64,000 nucleotides of DNA, taken from assembly GCF_002902945.1 (NCBI RefSeq), contig NZ_CP026102.1, positions 1,116,001 through 1,180,000 of the forward strand. Direction: 5' to 3'. A program made the position numbers and the translations under genes. This DNA comes from Paraburkholderia caribensis. GTDB taxonomy: Bacteria > Pseudomonadota > Gammaproteobacteria > Burkholderiales > Burkholderiaceae. The first letter of the stretch is position 1; the number at the start of each line of letters is the position of its first letter. This document shows positions 32,807 through 41,137 of this stretch, one piece after another. The notes beneath the pieces are model-generated. The model did no database searches. It worked only from the letters and a program-made list of their open reading frames with translations, and was not told the origin of the DNA.

Positions 32807-33637
32807 TCGCGCGTTAAAGATTTGCGCCGCGCGTCGTCTATCGTGCATGGGTGTATCGATATGCGGGCCTCACGAGGTTGCGCCGGGCCCTAAAGTGCAG
32901 TGCGGCAAAAGCCGCTAACCGAATTGAGTGCAGTGCTTTCGACCGCGAATTGCCCATATGGCACCGATAAGTCCGTTATCGGTATCATCGGTCCGATTTA
33001 ACGAAATGACTGTGTCGCCACATAAAAATGGCAAGATTAATTGACTGATTCAATTCGTTCTAATAATCTTCACCCCGATTTAAATCGAATGCGTCAGCGG
33101 TGACGCACGAATTGTTAAATCGCACGAATATTGGCACGAAATTTTATTCCAATGTGTGGAATCGGACACACAAAACGGACGTTTGTGATGTAGCGCCTCG
33201 TGTATCGGCAGCGTGATCTGTCGATCAGCTTTCAGTCGTAGCCAGATCATTTCCAGCCGCAAAAAAGAAGTGCCACGTACGTCCCCCAGGCGCGTGCCGT
33301 CATGTTCTTGCAGCATGGCGCGCGACACGCTCCGGCGGACGATGCGGGCAGTAAAACGCAAGAAAAAAATTCCGCTTGTACTGCGCGGTCAAAAGAAGTG
33401 GGTTGTGCGCCTGTTTAATTGTGGTTGTTCCATTGTCGCAATGAGGCGTGCAGGCATTAAGGCAATATCGGGCTATCGAGGCGTTGTCTGGCAATCTGAA
33501 CCAATTTGCCGGCATTCGGTGTAGGGCGTGAAGAACAGAGCGTATGTGGATTTCAAATGTCATATTCGCGAGTCGTCATCCCTTCATCGGCGATTACCCG
33601 GTCGGACGGAAACAACGAATTAGCGTTGCGGGGTTTT
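32807..33637. other. 830-bp AT-richer intergenic region with an inverted repeat
   Basis: Noticeably lower GC than neighbours. ACCGATAA-GTCCG-TTATCGGT at 32963-32983 is a perfect 8-5-8 inverted repeat. Short open frames here lack genome-like codon use. It could hold a regulatory RNA or a foreign fragment; nothing firm. Confidence 0.45.
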
Positions 33638-34324
33638 ATGAGAATTGCAGTTCTGGAGGAGACTCAGGCGCAAGCCGACTTTGTGTGCAGGACCTTGTCG
33701 GCGGCGGGACACACATGTCATGCATTCGACGACGGCCGGGCACTCGTCGGACAGTTGCGCAGCCAGCCATTCGATCTGCTCGTGCTGGATCGCCATACGC
33801 CGGGATTGTCGGGCGACGAGGTGCTGCACTGGATCCGGCAGAATCTCACGGAGCGTTTGCCCGTGCTGTTCATGACCCGCGCGAGCGATGGCGTGCATCG
33901 CGACATCGACGCTGACGATCATCTGGTCAAGCCGGTGAGCGCGGCGGCGCTGCTCGCGCGCGTCGGCATGCTGTTGCGCGGCGCGTTTCATCGCGAGCCC
34001 ATGGCGGAGAAAGAAGTGTTCGGCGAATACGAATTCGAGCCGGGCGCGAAGCGCGTGCATGTGCGCGGCAATGCCGTCACGCTGACGCACAAGGAGTTCG
34101 AGCTCGCGCTATTGCTGTTCAAGCATCTGAGCCGGCCGCTGTCGCGCTCGCACATCCTCGACGCCATCTGGAAGCAGGCCGCGACCATTCCTTCGCGCAC
34201 GATGGACACGCACGTATCGATGCTGCGCTCGAAGCTCGGTCTGCGGCCCGAGAACGGATATCGTCTGATGCCGATTTACGGCTACGGCTACCGGCTGGAA
34301 CGCATCGAGAAGGGCGAGGCCTGA
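33638..34324 (+). CDS. OmpR-family response regulator with shortened receiver
   Basis: A 228-residue two-component regulator: receiver (about 1-115; phospho-Asp in LLVLDRHTPG, Lys in HLVKP) and a C-terminal winged-helix (GNAVTLTHKEFELALLLF ... MDTHVSMLRSKLG ... YGYGYRLE). Between the VLFMT strand and the conserved Lys the receiver is about four residues shorter than usual relatives, where helix 4 should begin. No kinase gene is adjacent, so it is an orphan. ATG 33638 gives the usual MRIAVLE start; in-frame upstream starts exist but look spurious. Confidence 0.82.
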   Translation: MRIAVLEETQAQADFVCRTLSAAGHTCHAFDDGRALVGQLRSQPFDLLVLDRHTPGLSGDEVLHWIRQNLTERLPVLFMTRASDGVHRDIDADDHLVKPVSAAALLARVGMLLRGAFHREPMAEKEVFGEYEFEPGAKRVHVRGNAVTLTHKEFELALLLFKHLSRPLSRSHILDAIWKQAATIPSRTMDTHVSMLRSKLGLRPENGYRLMPIYGYGYRLERIEKGEA

Positions 34325-34366
34325 GCAGGCCTCGAAACCGCCGTTTAAAACGGCTTCAAACGCGCG

Positions 34367-35062
34367 CTAGACCCTCTGACCGGCGCCGCCTTCCGGCTGC
34401 GCTTCCTTGCACGCGGAAGGCTCCTCGGGCCACCTGTTGTCGAACACGCACGCGCCCAGCGGCTTGCGTGCCGCCCAGCCCTCGGTTTCGAGCATCGGCT
34501 CCGGATAGAAACGCTCAACATGCCCAAGGCACAGCAGCGCGACGGGCCGCGCGCCCGGCGGCATGCCGAGCAGCGCGCCCACTTCACCGGCGTCGAACAG
34601 CGACACCCAGCCCATGCCGAGGCCTTCGGCGCGCGCGGCGAGCCACATGTTCTGGATCGCGCACGCAACCGACGCGAGGTCCATCTCCGGCAGTGTGCGC
34701 CGTCCGAAGACGTGTTTCTCGCGGCCGTCCATCAGCGCCATCACCAGCAGCTCGCCGCACTCGAGCATGCCTTCCACCTTGAGCTTCATGAACTCGTCGC
34801 GCCGCTTGCCGAGCGCGTCCGCCGTCAGCAGCCTTTCGCGCTCGACGGCGTCATGCAGTTGCGCGCGCAGCGCGGGATCGGTGATGCGCCCGATCCGCCA
34901 CGGCTGCATGTAGCCGACGCTCGGCGCATGATGCGCGGCGTCGATGAGACGCGCGAGCACGGCGGGATCGACGGGCGCAGGCACGAAGTGGCGCATGTCG
35001 CGCCGTTCGTAGATCGCGCGGTAGACGGCGGCGCGTTCGGCGTCGTCAAAAGGCTCGGCCAT
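34367..35062 (-). CDS. bluB: 5,6-dimethylbenzimidazole synthase
   Basis: A 231-residue nitroreductase-fold enzyme that fragments reduced FMN to make dimethylbenzimidazole, the lower ligand of cobalamin. Typical segments: ERRDMRHFVPAPVD, APSVGYMQPWRI, the GMGWVSLFD region and LCLGHVERFYPEP. The ATG at 35062 overlaps the end of cobB by 17 bp. It is the last gene of the riboswitch-controlled cobA-cobE-cobO-cobB-bluB operon and convergent with the response-regulator gene. Confidence 0.92.
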   Translation of the reverse strand: MAEPFDDAERAAVYRAIYERRDMRHFVPAPVDPAVLARLIDAAHHAPSVGYMQPWRIGRITDPALRAQLHDAVERERLLTADALGKRRDEFMKLKVEGMLECGELLVMALMDGREKHVFGRRTLPEMDLASVACAIQNMWLAARAEGLGMGWVSLFDAGEVGALLGMPPGARPVALLCLGHVERFYPEPMLETEGWAARKPLGACVFDNRWPEEPSACKEAQPEGGAGQRV

Positions 35063-36350
35063 GGAAGAGAGCAGCCGCGAAGGCTGGATTGGACGGCCAG
35101 TAGCCGTGCATGTAAGTGGCGACGATCGAACCCCGGCGATAGACCGCTTCGCCGGGTGCGTCGGACTGGGCGCGCGTCGCATGGCCGACAGGGGCGAGCG
35201 GCGTGCTCACGCGCGAATAGTGGAACGTGTGACCCGTCAGCATGCCGTGCACGCCGTCGTCCATCTGCTGCATGCCGAGCGCCGTGAAGCGCGTCTGCAT
35301 GGCCGCGCTGCCCGGCAGCAGGCCGAGCATCGGCGTGGCGACGCCTTGCGTGTCGGTGACGCTGTCGAGCAGATAAAGCATGCCGCCGCATTCCGCGACG
35401 ACGGGACGGTTCGCCTCCGCATGTGCGCGGATCGATGCCGCAGCGCGCGCGTTGGCCGCAAGCGCGCTGGCGTGCAGTTCGGGATAGCCGCCGGGCAGAT
35501 AGAGCGCGCTCGCATCGGCGGGAGCGGTTTCGTCGGCAAGCGGCGAGAAATAGGTGAGACGCGCGCCGAGCGCTTCGAGTAGCTGCACATTCGCCGGGTA
35601 GATGAACGAAAACGCGGCGTCGCGCGCAATCGCGATGTGCATGCCGGCGAGCAGTCGCGGCAAGGGCGCGTTGCCGGCGTCGTCTTCGAACGTGACGGCA
35701 GGCGGCAACTGCGCGAGCGCGGTCGACGCAAGTGCATCCGCCGCGCGATCGAGGCGCGCATCGAGGTCGTCGATCTCCCCGGCCTGCAGCAGGCCGAGAT
35801 GACGATCGGGCAATCCGATCGCCTCGGTGCTCGACAGATGGCCGAGCATGGTCAGGTCGGACGGCAACGCTTCTTCGAGCATCTGCGCGTGACGCGCCGA
35901 GCCGACCCGGTTCGCGAACACGCCATGAAACGGCACGTCATCACGAAAGCGCGCGAGACCGAAGGCGATCGCGCCGAACGTCTGCGCCATTGCTTTTGCC
36001 GAGATCACGGCGGCAACGGGCACCCTGAACTTCGCGGCGAGGTCGGCGCTGCTCGGCGTGCCGTCGAACAGGCCCATCACGCCTTCGATCAGAATCAGAT
36101 CGGCTTCGCGTGCGGCCTGCGCGAGCAGCGCACGGCACGCGCGTTCGCCGACCATCCACAGGTCGAGCGACAAAACGGGCGCGCCGCTCGCGTGCGCGAG
36201 GATCATCGGGTCGAGGAAATCCGGGCCCGTCTTGAACACGCGCACTTCACGCCCCATCCGCCGGTGATGCCGCGCAAGCGCGGCCGTCACCGTCGTCTTG
36301 CCCTGGCCCGACGCCGGCGCGCTGATGAAGAGAGCGGGGCACGCGGGCAT
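35046..36350 (-). CDS. cobB: Cobyrinic acid a,c-diamide synthase
   Basis: A 434-residue amidotransferase that uses glutamine and ATP to amidate the a and c carboxylates of (hydrogeno)byrinic acid. The N-terminal P-loop (SAPASGQGKTTVTAAL) and dethiobiotin synthetase-like domain are followed by a class I glutaminase domain with LPGGYPELHA and the Cys nucleophile in VVAECGGMLYLL. Length matches CobB/CbiA. It lies 3 bp downstream of cobO. Confidence 0.93.
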   Translation of the reverse strand: MPACPALFISAPASGQGKTTVTAALARHHRRMGREVRVFKTGPDFLDPMILAHASGAPVLSLDLWMVGERACRALLAQAAREADLILIEGVMGLFDGTPSSADLAAKFRVPVAAVISAKAMAQTFGAIAFGLARFRDDVPFHGVFANRVGSARHAQMLEEALPSDLTMLGHLSSTEAIGLPDRHLGLLQAGEIDDLDARLDRAADALASTALAQLPPAVTFEDDAGNAPLPRLLAGMHIAIARDAAFSFIYPANVQLLEALGARLTYFSPLADETAPADASALYLPGGYPELHASALAANARAAASIRAHAEANRPVVAECGGMLYLLDSVTDTQGVATPMLGLLPGSAAMQTRFTALGMQQMDDGVHGMLTGHTFHYSRVSTPLAPVGHATRAQSDAPGEAVYRRGSIVATYMHGYWPSNPAFAAALFHGRAF

Positions 36351-36353
36351 CGT

Positions 36354-36956
36354 TCAGAACTCCACGCCGCGTTGCGCTTTCACATGCTGCTCGCGGTACG
36401 GATGCTTGACGAGGCGCATCTCGGTGACGAGATCGGCGGCGTCGACCAGCGCGTCGGGCGCGTGGCGGCCCGTGATGACGACATGCAGCATCTGCGGCCG
36501 CGCGTTCACTACGTCGAGCACTTCTTCGAGCGGAAGATATTCGTACTTCAGCACGGTATTCAGCTCGTCGAGAATCACCATCTGGTATTCGCCGCTTTCG
36601 ATCATGCGGCGTGCCTCGTTCCAGCCCTTGCGCGCCGTCGCCATGTCGGCTTCGCGGTCCTGCGTGTTCCAGGTATAGCCGTCGCCCATCGTGACGAAAT
36701 CGCAATTCGCCTGCGCGCCGAGAAAATCGCGCTCGGATGTATGCAGCGCGCCCTTGATGAACTGCACGACGCCGAGTTTCATGCCGTGGCCGAGCACGCG
36801 CACGGCCATGCCGAAGGCCGCCGTCGATTTGCCCTTGCCCGTGCCCGTGTTGACGATCAGCAGCCCCTTCTCGACGTTGGCCTGCGCCTGCTTCTTTTCG
36901 TGGCCTTCGCGGCGGCGCTGCGTCATGCGTGCATGCGATTCGGGATCGGTCTTCAT
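36354..36956 (-). CDS. cobO: Cob(I)yrinic acid a,c-diamide adenosyltransferase
   Basis: A 200-residue CobO/BtuR-type enzyme that attaches the adenosyl group to cobalt. It has the Walker A motif NTGTGKGKST, the GVVQFIKG and RHAPDALVDAADLVTEM segments, and the expected length. The ATG at 36956 has AAGGAA about 8 bp upstream and overlaps cobE by 4 bp. Confidence 0.93.
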   Translation of the reverse strand: MKTDPESHARMTQRRREGHEKKQAQANVEKGLLIVNTGTGKGKSTAAFGMAVRVLGHGMKLGVVQFIKGALHTSERDFLGAQANCDFVTMGDGYTWNTQDREADMATARKGWNEARRMIESGEYQMVILDELNTVLKYEYLPLEEVLDVVNARPQMLHVVITGRHAPDALVDAADLVTEMRLVKHPYREQHVKAQRGVEF

Positions 36957-37372
36957 CGATGTTCCTTGATTCTGGTTGTGTCGGTGGAATGAGGGTGTGC
37001 GGCAGCGCACGCGATGGCGACAGTCACGCCGTCGCTGGTCTGTTTGCGCACGAGCAGTTCGCCGCCTGGCGCGGCGAGCAGCGCGCACGGCTCGCAAACG
37101 CCGTCGACGCCGAGATGCGCGCGCACATGCGGCGATGGGGCGACCGGTGCATCGAGCGCGGCGATGGCCGCGCGCGTGAAGGTTTGCAACGGCAGCGCGT
37201 GCCGTGCGCAGAATGCGATGAGTCCGGGCTCGCCGGCTTTCGTATCGACGGAAGCAACCGCTGTCAGCGCCGCGAACGGCAGCGTGCCGCCAAGCGCGTC
37301 GCGCACGGCGGCTTCGATCTGTTCGGCCGATACGCCGCGCCGGCAACCGATGCCCGCGATCAGCGCCTTCAT
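36953..37372 (-). CDS. cobE: CobE / CbiG C-terminal domain protein
   Basis: A 139-residue protein of the CobE/CbiG C-terminal fold (IAGIGCRRGVSAEQIEAAV ... VASVDTKAGEPGL ... LALPLQTF-type end). CobE is required in aerobic cobalamin synthesis, probably for handling an early ring-contracted intermediate. It overlaps cobA (upstream) and cobO (downstream) by 4 bp each. A related domain also occurs in the CbiG part of the CbiG-CobJ fusion at 57908-59656. Confidence 0.85.
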   Translation of the reverse strand: MKALIAGIGCRRGVSAEQIEAAVRDALGGTLPFAALTAVASVDTKAGEPGLIAFCARHALPLQTFTRAAIAALDAPVAPSPHVRAHLGVDGVCEPCALLAAPGGELLVRKQTSDGVTVAIACAAAHPHSTDTTRIKEHR

Positions 37373-38106
37373 GGCTTGAGCACGGCATCGACGGGCGCCG
37401 CGAGCGACGCGACGCCGCCGATCACGACGATCGACGGTGAACCGAGCTGCGCCTGCGCGACGCGCTGCACGAACTCGCTCAACGTCGCGCGGACATGGCG
37501 TTGCTCGGGGCGCGTCGCCGATTCGATGGCGGCGCAGGGCGTGTCGGGCGGCATGCCGGCGCGCAGCAGCGCGTCGACGATCTCGTTGAGCCGCCGCATG
37601 CCCATGTAGATGACGAGCGTCATGTGGGTGGCGGCGAGCGCGCGCCAGTCCGCCTCGTGCTCGCCCGCGCCGTGGCCGGTGACGAAGATCACGCCCTGCG
37701 CGTGGTCGCGATGCGTGACGGGAATGCCGACGGCAGCGGGCGCGGCGATGCCCGCCGTGATTCCGCTGATGATTTCGACGTGAATCCCTGCGGCCTGCAG
37801 CGCCTGTTGCTCTTCGCCGCCGCGGCCGAACACGAATGGGTCGCCGCCCTTGAGCCGCGCGACGCTGCGGCCCGCGCGCAGATGATCGAGCATCATCGCG
37901 ACGATTTCGGATTGGGGTGTGGATTGCTGTCCGCCGCGCTTGCCGACATGGACGATCTGCGCGTCGTCGCGCGCGAACTGCAGGACCTCGGGATTGACGA
38001 GATCGTCGACCAGCACGACGTCGGCCAGCGCGAGCGTGCGCGCGGCTTTGAGCGTCAGCAGTTCGACGTCGCCGGGGCCGGCGCCGATCAGCCAGGCGCG
38101 GCTCAT
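37369..38106 (-). CDS. cobA: Uroporphyrinogen-III C-methyltransferase
   Basis: A 245-residue SAM-dependent methyltransferase that makes precorrin-2. Motifs: LIGAGPGDVELLTLKA (about residues 6-21), VDDLVNPEVL, RLKGGDPFVFGRGGEE (SAM loop), PGITAG-like region ISGITAGIAAPA and GIPVTHRD. It is the first gene of the minus-strand operon, 165 bp downstream of a B12 riboswitch. Length suits the single-domain enzyme, not the CysG fusion. Confidence 0.93.
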   Translation of the reverse strand: MSRAWLIGAGPGDVELLTLKAARTLALADVVLVDDLVNPEVLQFARDDAQIVHVGKRGGQQSTPQSEIVAMMLDHLRAGRSVARLKGGDPFVFGRGGEEQQALQAAGIHVEIISGITAGIAAPAAVGIPVTHRDHAQGVIFVTGHGAGEHEADWRALAATHMTLVIYMGMRRLNEIVDALLRAGMPPDTPCAAIESATRPEQRHVRATLSEFVQRVAQAQLGSPSIVVIGGVASLAAPVDAVLKP

Positions 38107-38270
38107 GGCGAGGAGGGCGCCGCTGCACGGGCAGGCGCTTGAATGTGACAGGTCATGCGATGTTGCTTGTGACGCGCGACGGCTGCTCGAGCCGGTGCCG
38201 CGCGTGGGCGCTGGTATCCGTTTCCCGCGGTTCCAGCGAATGGCGATGAGATTCTCGCCCCCTTGCAACT

Positions 38271-38511
38271 GGCCGGTATCCGGGCTGGCGGCTCATCGCG
38301 TTCGCCTTCCCACCTGCGGATGGCAGGCAGTGGCCTTGAACGCACTGCGCGAAACATGCTTCATTCCGCTCGCCGCGTGACCGTTGCGGGGACAGCACAG
38401 GCTTGGCGGCTTCATGTTTCGCGTGGTTCGCCCGTGTTGCGGCCGCGATGTGAAGGCGCTTCCCTGTTTCCCGTTTAACCCCGCCGGCCTTCGAGCCAGC
38501 GCGGGGCACCA
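38271..38511 (-). ncRNA. Cobalamin riboswitch for the cobA operon
   Basis: On the minus strand the conserved boxes appear in order: GGTGCC at the 5' end (38505-38510), GTTAAACGGGAA, the B12 box core GTCCCCGCAACGG, GCCACTG, GGGAAGGC and a closing GAGCC plus CCCGGATACCGGCC segment. It would shut off cobA expression when cobalamin is plentiful. Confidence 0.9.
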
Positions 38512-38653
38512 GATGCGCCGATACGATAGCACACACGCCCTGCCGGCGGGCGGCGCGGGACCGTGCGACGGGCTCGCCCGACGACGATTCTCACCGTGTT
38601 CCAAGAAGTTCGAAAACTGTTTTCAAGTGTTGTCGGTAGTAAATCCTAAGGGT

Positions 38654-38790
38654 GGTCATTTATAGTGACCGGAAGTGGAATGACCGTTTTTCCGGTATCA
38701 AATATCGGATACCTAATTAAATTTCACGCCAATCCGGATTGGCGGTGCCGGGCACCGCTTTTGACTGCATCTGCCGTCGAACCGGCAGAT
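38654..38790 (+). promoter_or_regulatory. Hairpin-rich leader of the small exported-protein gene
   Basis: Five inverted repeats within 140 bp: 38654-38670 (GGTCA/TGACC), 38668-38696 (ACCGGAA/TTCCGGT), 38694-38713 (GGTATC/GATACC), 38728-38743 (palindrome GCCAATCCGGATTGGC) and 38769-38790 (ATCTGCCG/CGGCAGAT); CGGTGCC-G-GGCACCG at 38743-38757 adds a sixth. The GGGAG ribosome site follows directly. No known riboswitch class was recognised. Confidence 0.5.
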
Positions 38791-38812
38791 TAACTTTAGG
38801 GAGAAAATCAAC

Positions 38813-39394
38813 ATGAAAATAACAGCGATTGCGTCGGTATTGCTGGCGGCCATGCTCACGGCGACCTCAGTGCAAGCCGCAGACTCGCTCGCACGGGACG
38901 CGGATAAGCTCGTGGAAGCGGCGCCGCCCGTGCACCTGAAGGCGCGCATCATCGCCATCGACGCAGGCGCCCGCGCAGTCACGCTGAAGGGCGAGGACGG
39001 CATCGAGGTCACGATGCTGGTGGACGGCAAGATGCCCGGGTTCGACAAGCTGCGCGTAGGTGACAAGGTCGACGTGCTGTACAAGAATGCACTGCTCGTC
39101 CAGGCCGAAAAGGTCGACCCCGCCGGCAAGGGCATCCGTGAGCGTGTCGATGCGCAGGTGACGGTGCGCGGCTCGGACGGCCGGGACTCGCTGCATCAGG
39201 TCGAAACGCTGTCCACCGTGCAGAAGATCGACCCGGCGAAACGCCTGCTCACACTGCGCGGTGTCTACGAGACGCAGGTCATCAAGGTCACGCCGGATTT
39301 CGACCTCAAGGATCTGCACGTCGGCGACACGATCCACGCGGTTTTCGTGTCGGCGACGGCTATCGAAGTCACGCCGCAAGCTACTGCGCACTAA
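38813..39394 (+). CDS. Small exported protein with two similar beta-rich halves
   Basis: A 193-residue protein with a signal peptide (about 1-22, ending VQA). The mature chain has two similar beta-rich segments, each with a DAGARAVTLKG / DPAKRLLTLRG strand and a later LRVGDKVDV / LHVGDTIHA turn, suggesting an internal duplication of a small OB-like fold. No family name is certain. GGGAG about 11 bp before the ATG supports the start. The gene sits between two B12 riboswitches that point away from it, and is preceded by its own hairpin-rich leader. Confidence 0.7.
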   Translation: MKITAIASVLLAAMLTATSVQAADSLARDADKLVEAAPPVHLKARIIAIDAGARAVTLKGEDGIEVTMLVDGKMPGFDKLRVGDKVDVLYKNALLVQAEKVDPAGKGIRERVDAQVTVRGSDGRDSLHQVETLSTVQKIDPAKRLLTLRGVYETQVIKVTPDFDLKDLHVGDTIHAVFVSATAIEVTPQATAH

Positions 39395-39562
39395 TTTCAC
39401 ACTCAGTCTCCACTGAGTCGTGCCTCTCCACGGCTGTCGCAGGGCGGCAGCCGGCGGACCCTCTCTATTGCGATCCACGCAACCGAACGACGGCATCGGC
39501 CAACCCTGATGTCGTCGTCTCACCTTGACGCTACCTGCCGCCGGGCCTAAACTCGCACGCAC

Positions 39563-39801
39563 TCTGGTGCTCGCGTGCGCTCTCTGCGCGCGCAGTTAAA
39601 CGGGAAATAGCGGGCCGTGCGCACAGCCGCCGGCCAAACTATGCTGCTCCCCGCAACGGTAGGTGAAGGCATCGCGCAGACGATGCAGAGCCGGCCTCGC
39701 TGCATGTGCGTCCAATAGCGGCCCATGCAGACAATCCACTGCGCGAAAACGCTCGCGCGGGAAGGAGAGGCGGCGCTTTCATCAGCCCGGATACCGGCCC
39801 G
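39563..39801 (+). ncRNA. Cobalamin riboswitch for cobW-cobN-chlI/D
   Basis: Conserved elements in order on the plus strand: GGTGCT, AGTTAAACGGGAAATAG, CTCCCCGCAACGGT (B12 box), CCACTG, GGGAAGG and the closing AGCCCGGATACCGGCC. It lies 210 bp before cobW. Confidence 0.9.
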
Positions 39802-40010
39802 AGAAAACGACGCCATGCTGCGGGGATGCGGCACCGTGTCGACTGTTCCTCATGTGTCGCAGTGTGCTTGCGCGTCCCGTCGTTCGGGTGGCGCGACGCG
39901 CATGCGGCGCCGTTTTCGTCCCCATGTATCACTGAAGCCTCGCAAAAGCGCATGCCGGACGGCGCGCAATGCGGAGGTCACTCGAACCTGTTTCGAGCAG
40001 CGGAGCCATC

Positions 40011-41108
40011 ATGCAGACACAGATGCGCAAGATTCCGGTGACGATCGTCACGGGCTTTCTCGGCAGCGGCAAAACGACGTTGATGCGTCACATTCTTCAG
40101 CACGCGGGCGGCCTGCGCATCGCGGTGATCGTCAACGAGTTCGGCGAGCTGGGCATCGACGGGGAGATTCTCAAGGGCTGTGGCATCGGTTGCGATGAAA
40201 ACGGCAACGAAACGGAAGGCCAGCTATACGAGCTTGCCAACGGCTGCCTGTGCTGCACCGTGCAGGAAGAGTTCTTCCCCGTCATGGAGCAACTGGTGGA
40301 GCGGCGCGACCAGATCGATCACGTGCTGATTGAAACGTCGGGCCTCGCGCTGCCGAAGCCGCTCGTACAGGCCTTCAACTGGCCGTCCATCAAGAACAGC
40401 TTCACCGTCGATGCCGTCGTGACGGTCGTGGACGGTCCGGCTGTGGCCAGCGGTCAATTCGCCGAAGACCCCGTCGCCGTCGATCAATTGCGCAAGGCCG
40501 ATCCGAATCTCGACCATGAATCGCCACTGCATGAACTGTTCGAAGACCAGTTGTCGGCCGCCGATCTCGTGATTCTCAACAAGACCGATCTGCTCGACGA
40601 AGCGCAGCAGGCGAGCGTCGAAGCCGTCATCCGCGAAGAGATTCCGCCGCAGGTCAAGGTGGTGCGCGCGCACATGGGCCAACTCGATCTGCATGCGCTG
40701 CTCGGGCTCGAATCGGCTTCGGAAGACACGATTCATCTGCGCCACGATCATCACGGTTCCGCCGACGATCCCGAGCACGCCGACCATCACCACGACGAAT
40801 TCGACTCCGTCGTCGTCACGGCGCGCGCGCCTACGCGCGAGGCGATGATCGCGGCGCTGCAGCGGGTGGTCGAAGGCCACACGATCTATCGCGTGAAAGG
40901 CTTTGCCGCGTTGCAGGACGCGGCGATGCGTCTCGTGATTCAGGGCGTGGGCGGGCGCTTCGACAGCTATTTCGACCGGCGCTGGCAGGCGGGCGAACTC
41001 GATGCGTCGCCGCTGAGCCGCTTCGTGCTGATCGGCGCAGACCTCGATCAGCCTGTGCTGCAACGCGCGCTCGACGCAGCCTTGAGCGCTCAGGCGCAAC
41101 AGGCTTAA
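40011..41108 (+). CDS. cobW: Cobalamin biosynthesis GTPase CobW
   Basis: A 365-residue G3E-family GTPase, thought to deliver cobalt to the chelatase. It has the P-loop GFLGSGKTT, the metal-binding GCLCCT motif, the NKTD guanine motif and a His/Asp-rich stretch (about residues 242-266) likely to bind metal. Start 40011 has GGAG 6 bp upstream. First gene of the riboswitch-controlled plus-strand operon. Confidence 0.92.
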   Translation: MQTQMRKIPVTIVTGFLGSGKTTLMRHILQHAGGLRIAVIVNEFGELGIDGEILKGCGIGCDENGNETEGQLYELANGCLCCTVQEEFFPVMEQLVERRDQIDHVLIETSGLALPKPLVQAFNWPSIKNSFTVDAVVTVVDGPAVASGQFAEDPVAVDQLRKADPNLDHESPLHELFEDQLSAADLVILNKTDLLDEAQQASVEAVIREEIPPQVKVVRAHMGQLDLHALLGLESASEDTIHLRHDHHGSADDPEHADHHHDEFDSVVVTARAPTREAMIAALQRVVEGHTIYRVKGFAALQDAAMRLVIQGVGGRFDSYFDRRWQAGELDASPLSRFVLIGADLDQPVLQRALDAALSAQAQQA

Positions 41109-41137
41109 GTCACCTTAAGGCACCTGAAGGCACCGCG

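Noticed and set aside
33213..33524. 103-codon plus-strand frame in the low-GC gap
   Set aside because: Composition is unlike neighbouring genes, with no ribosome site or recognised motif.
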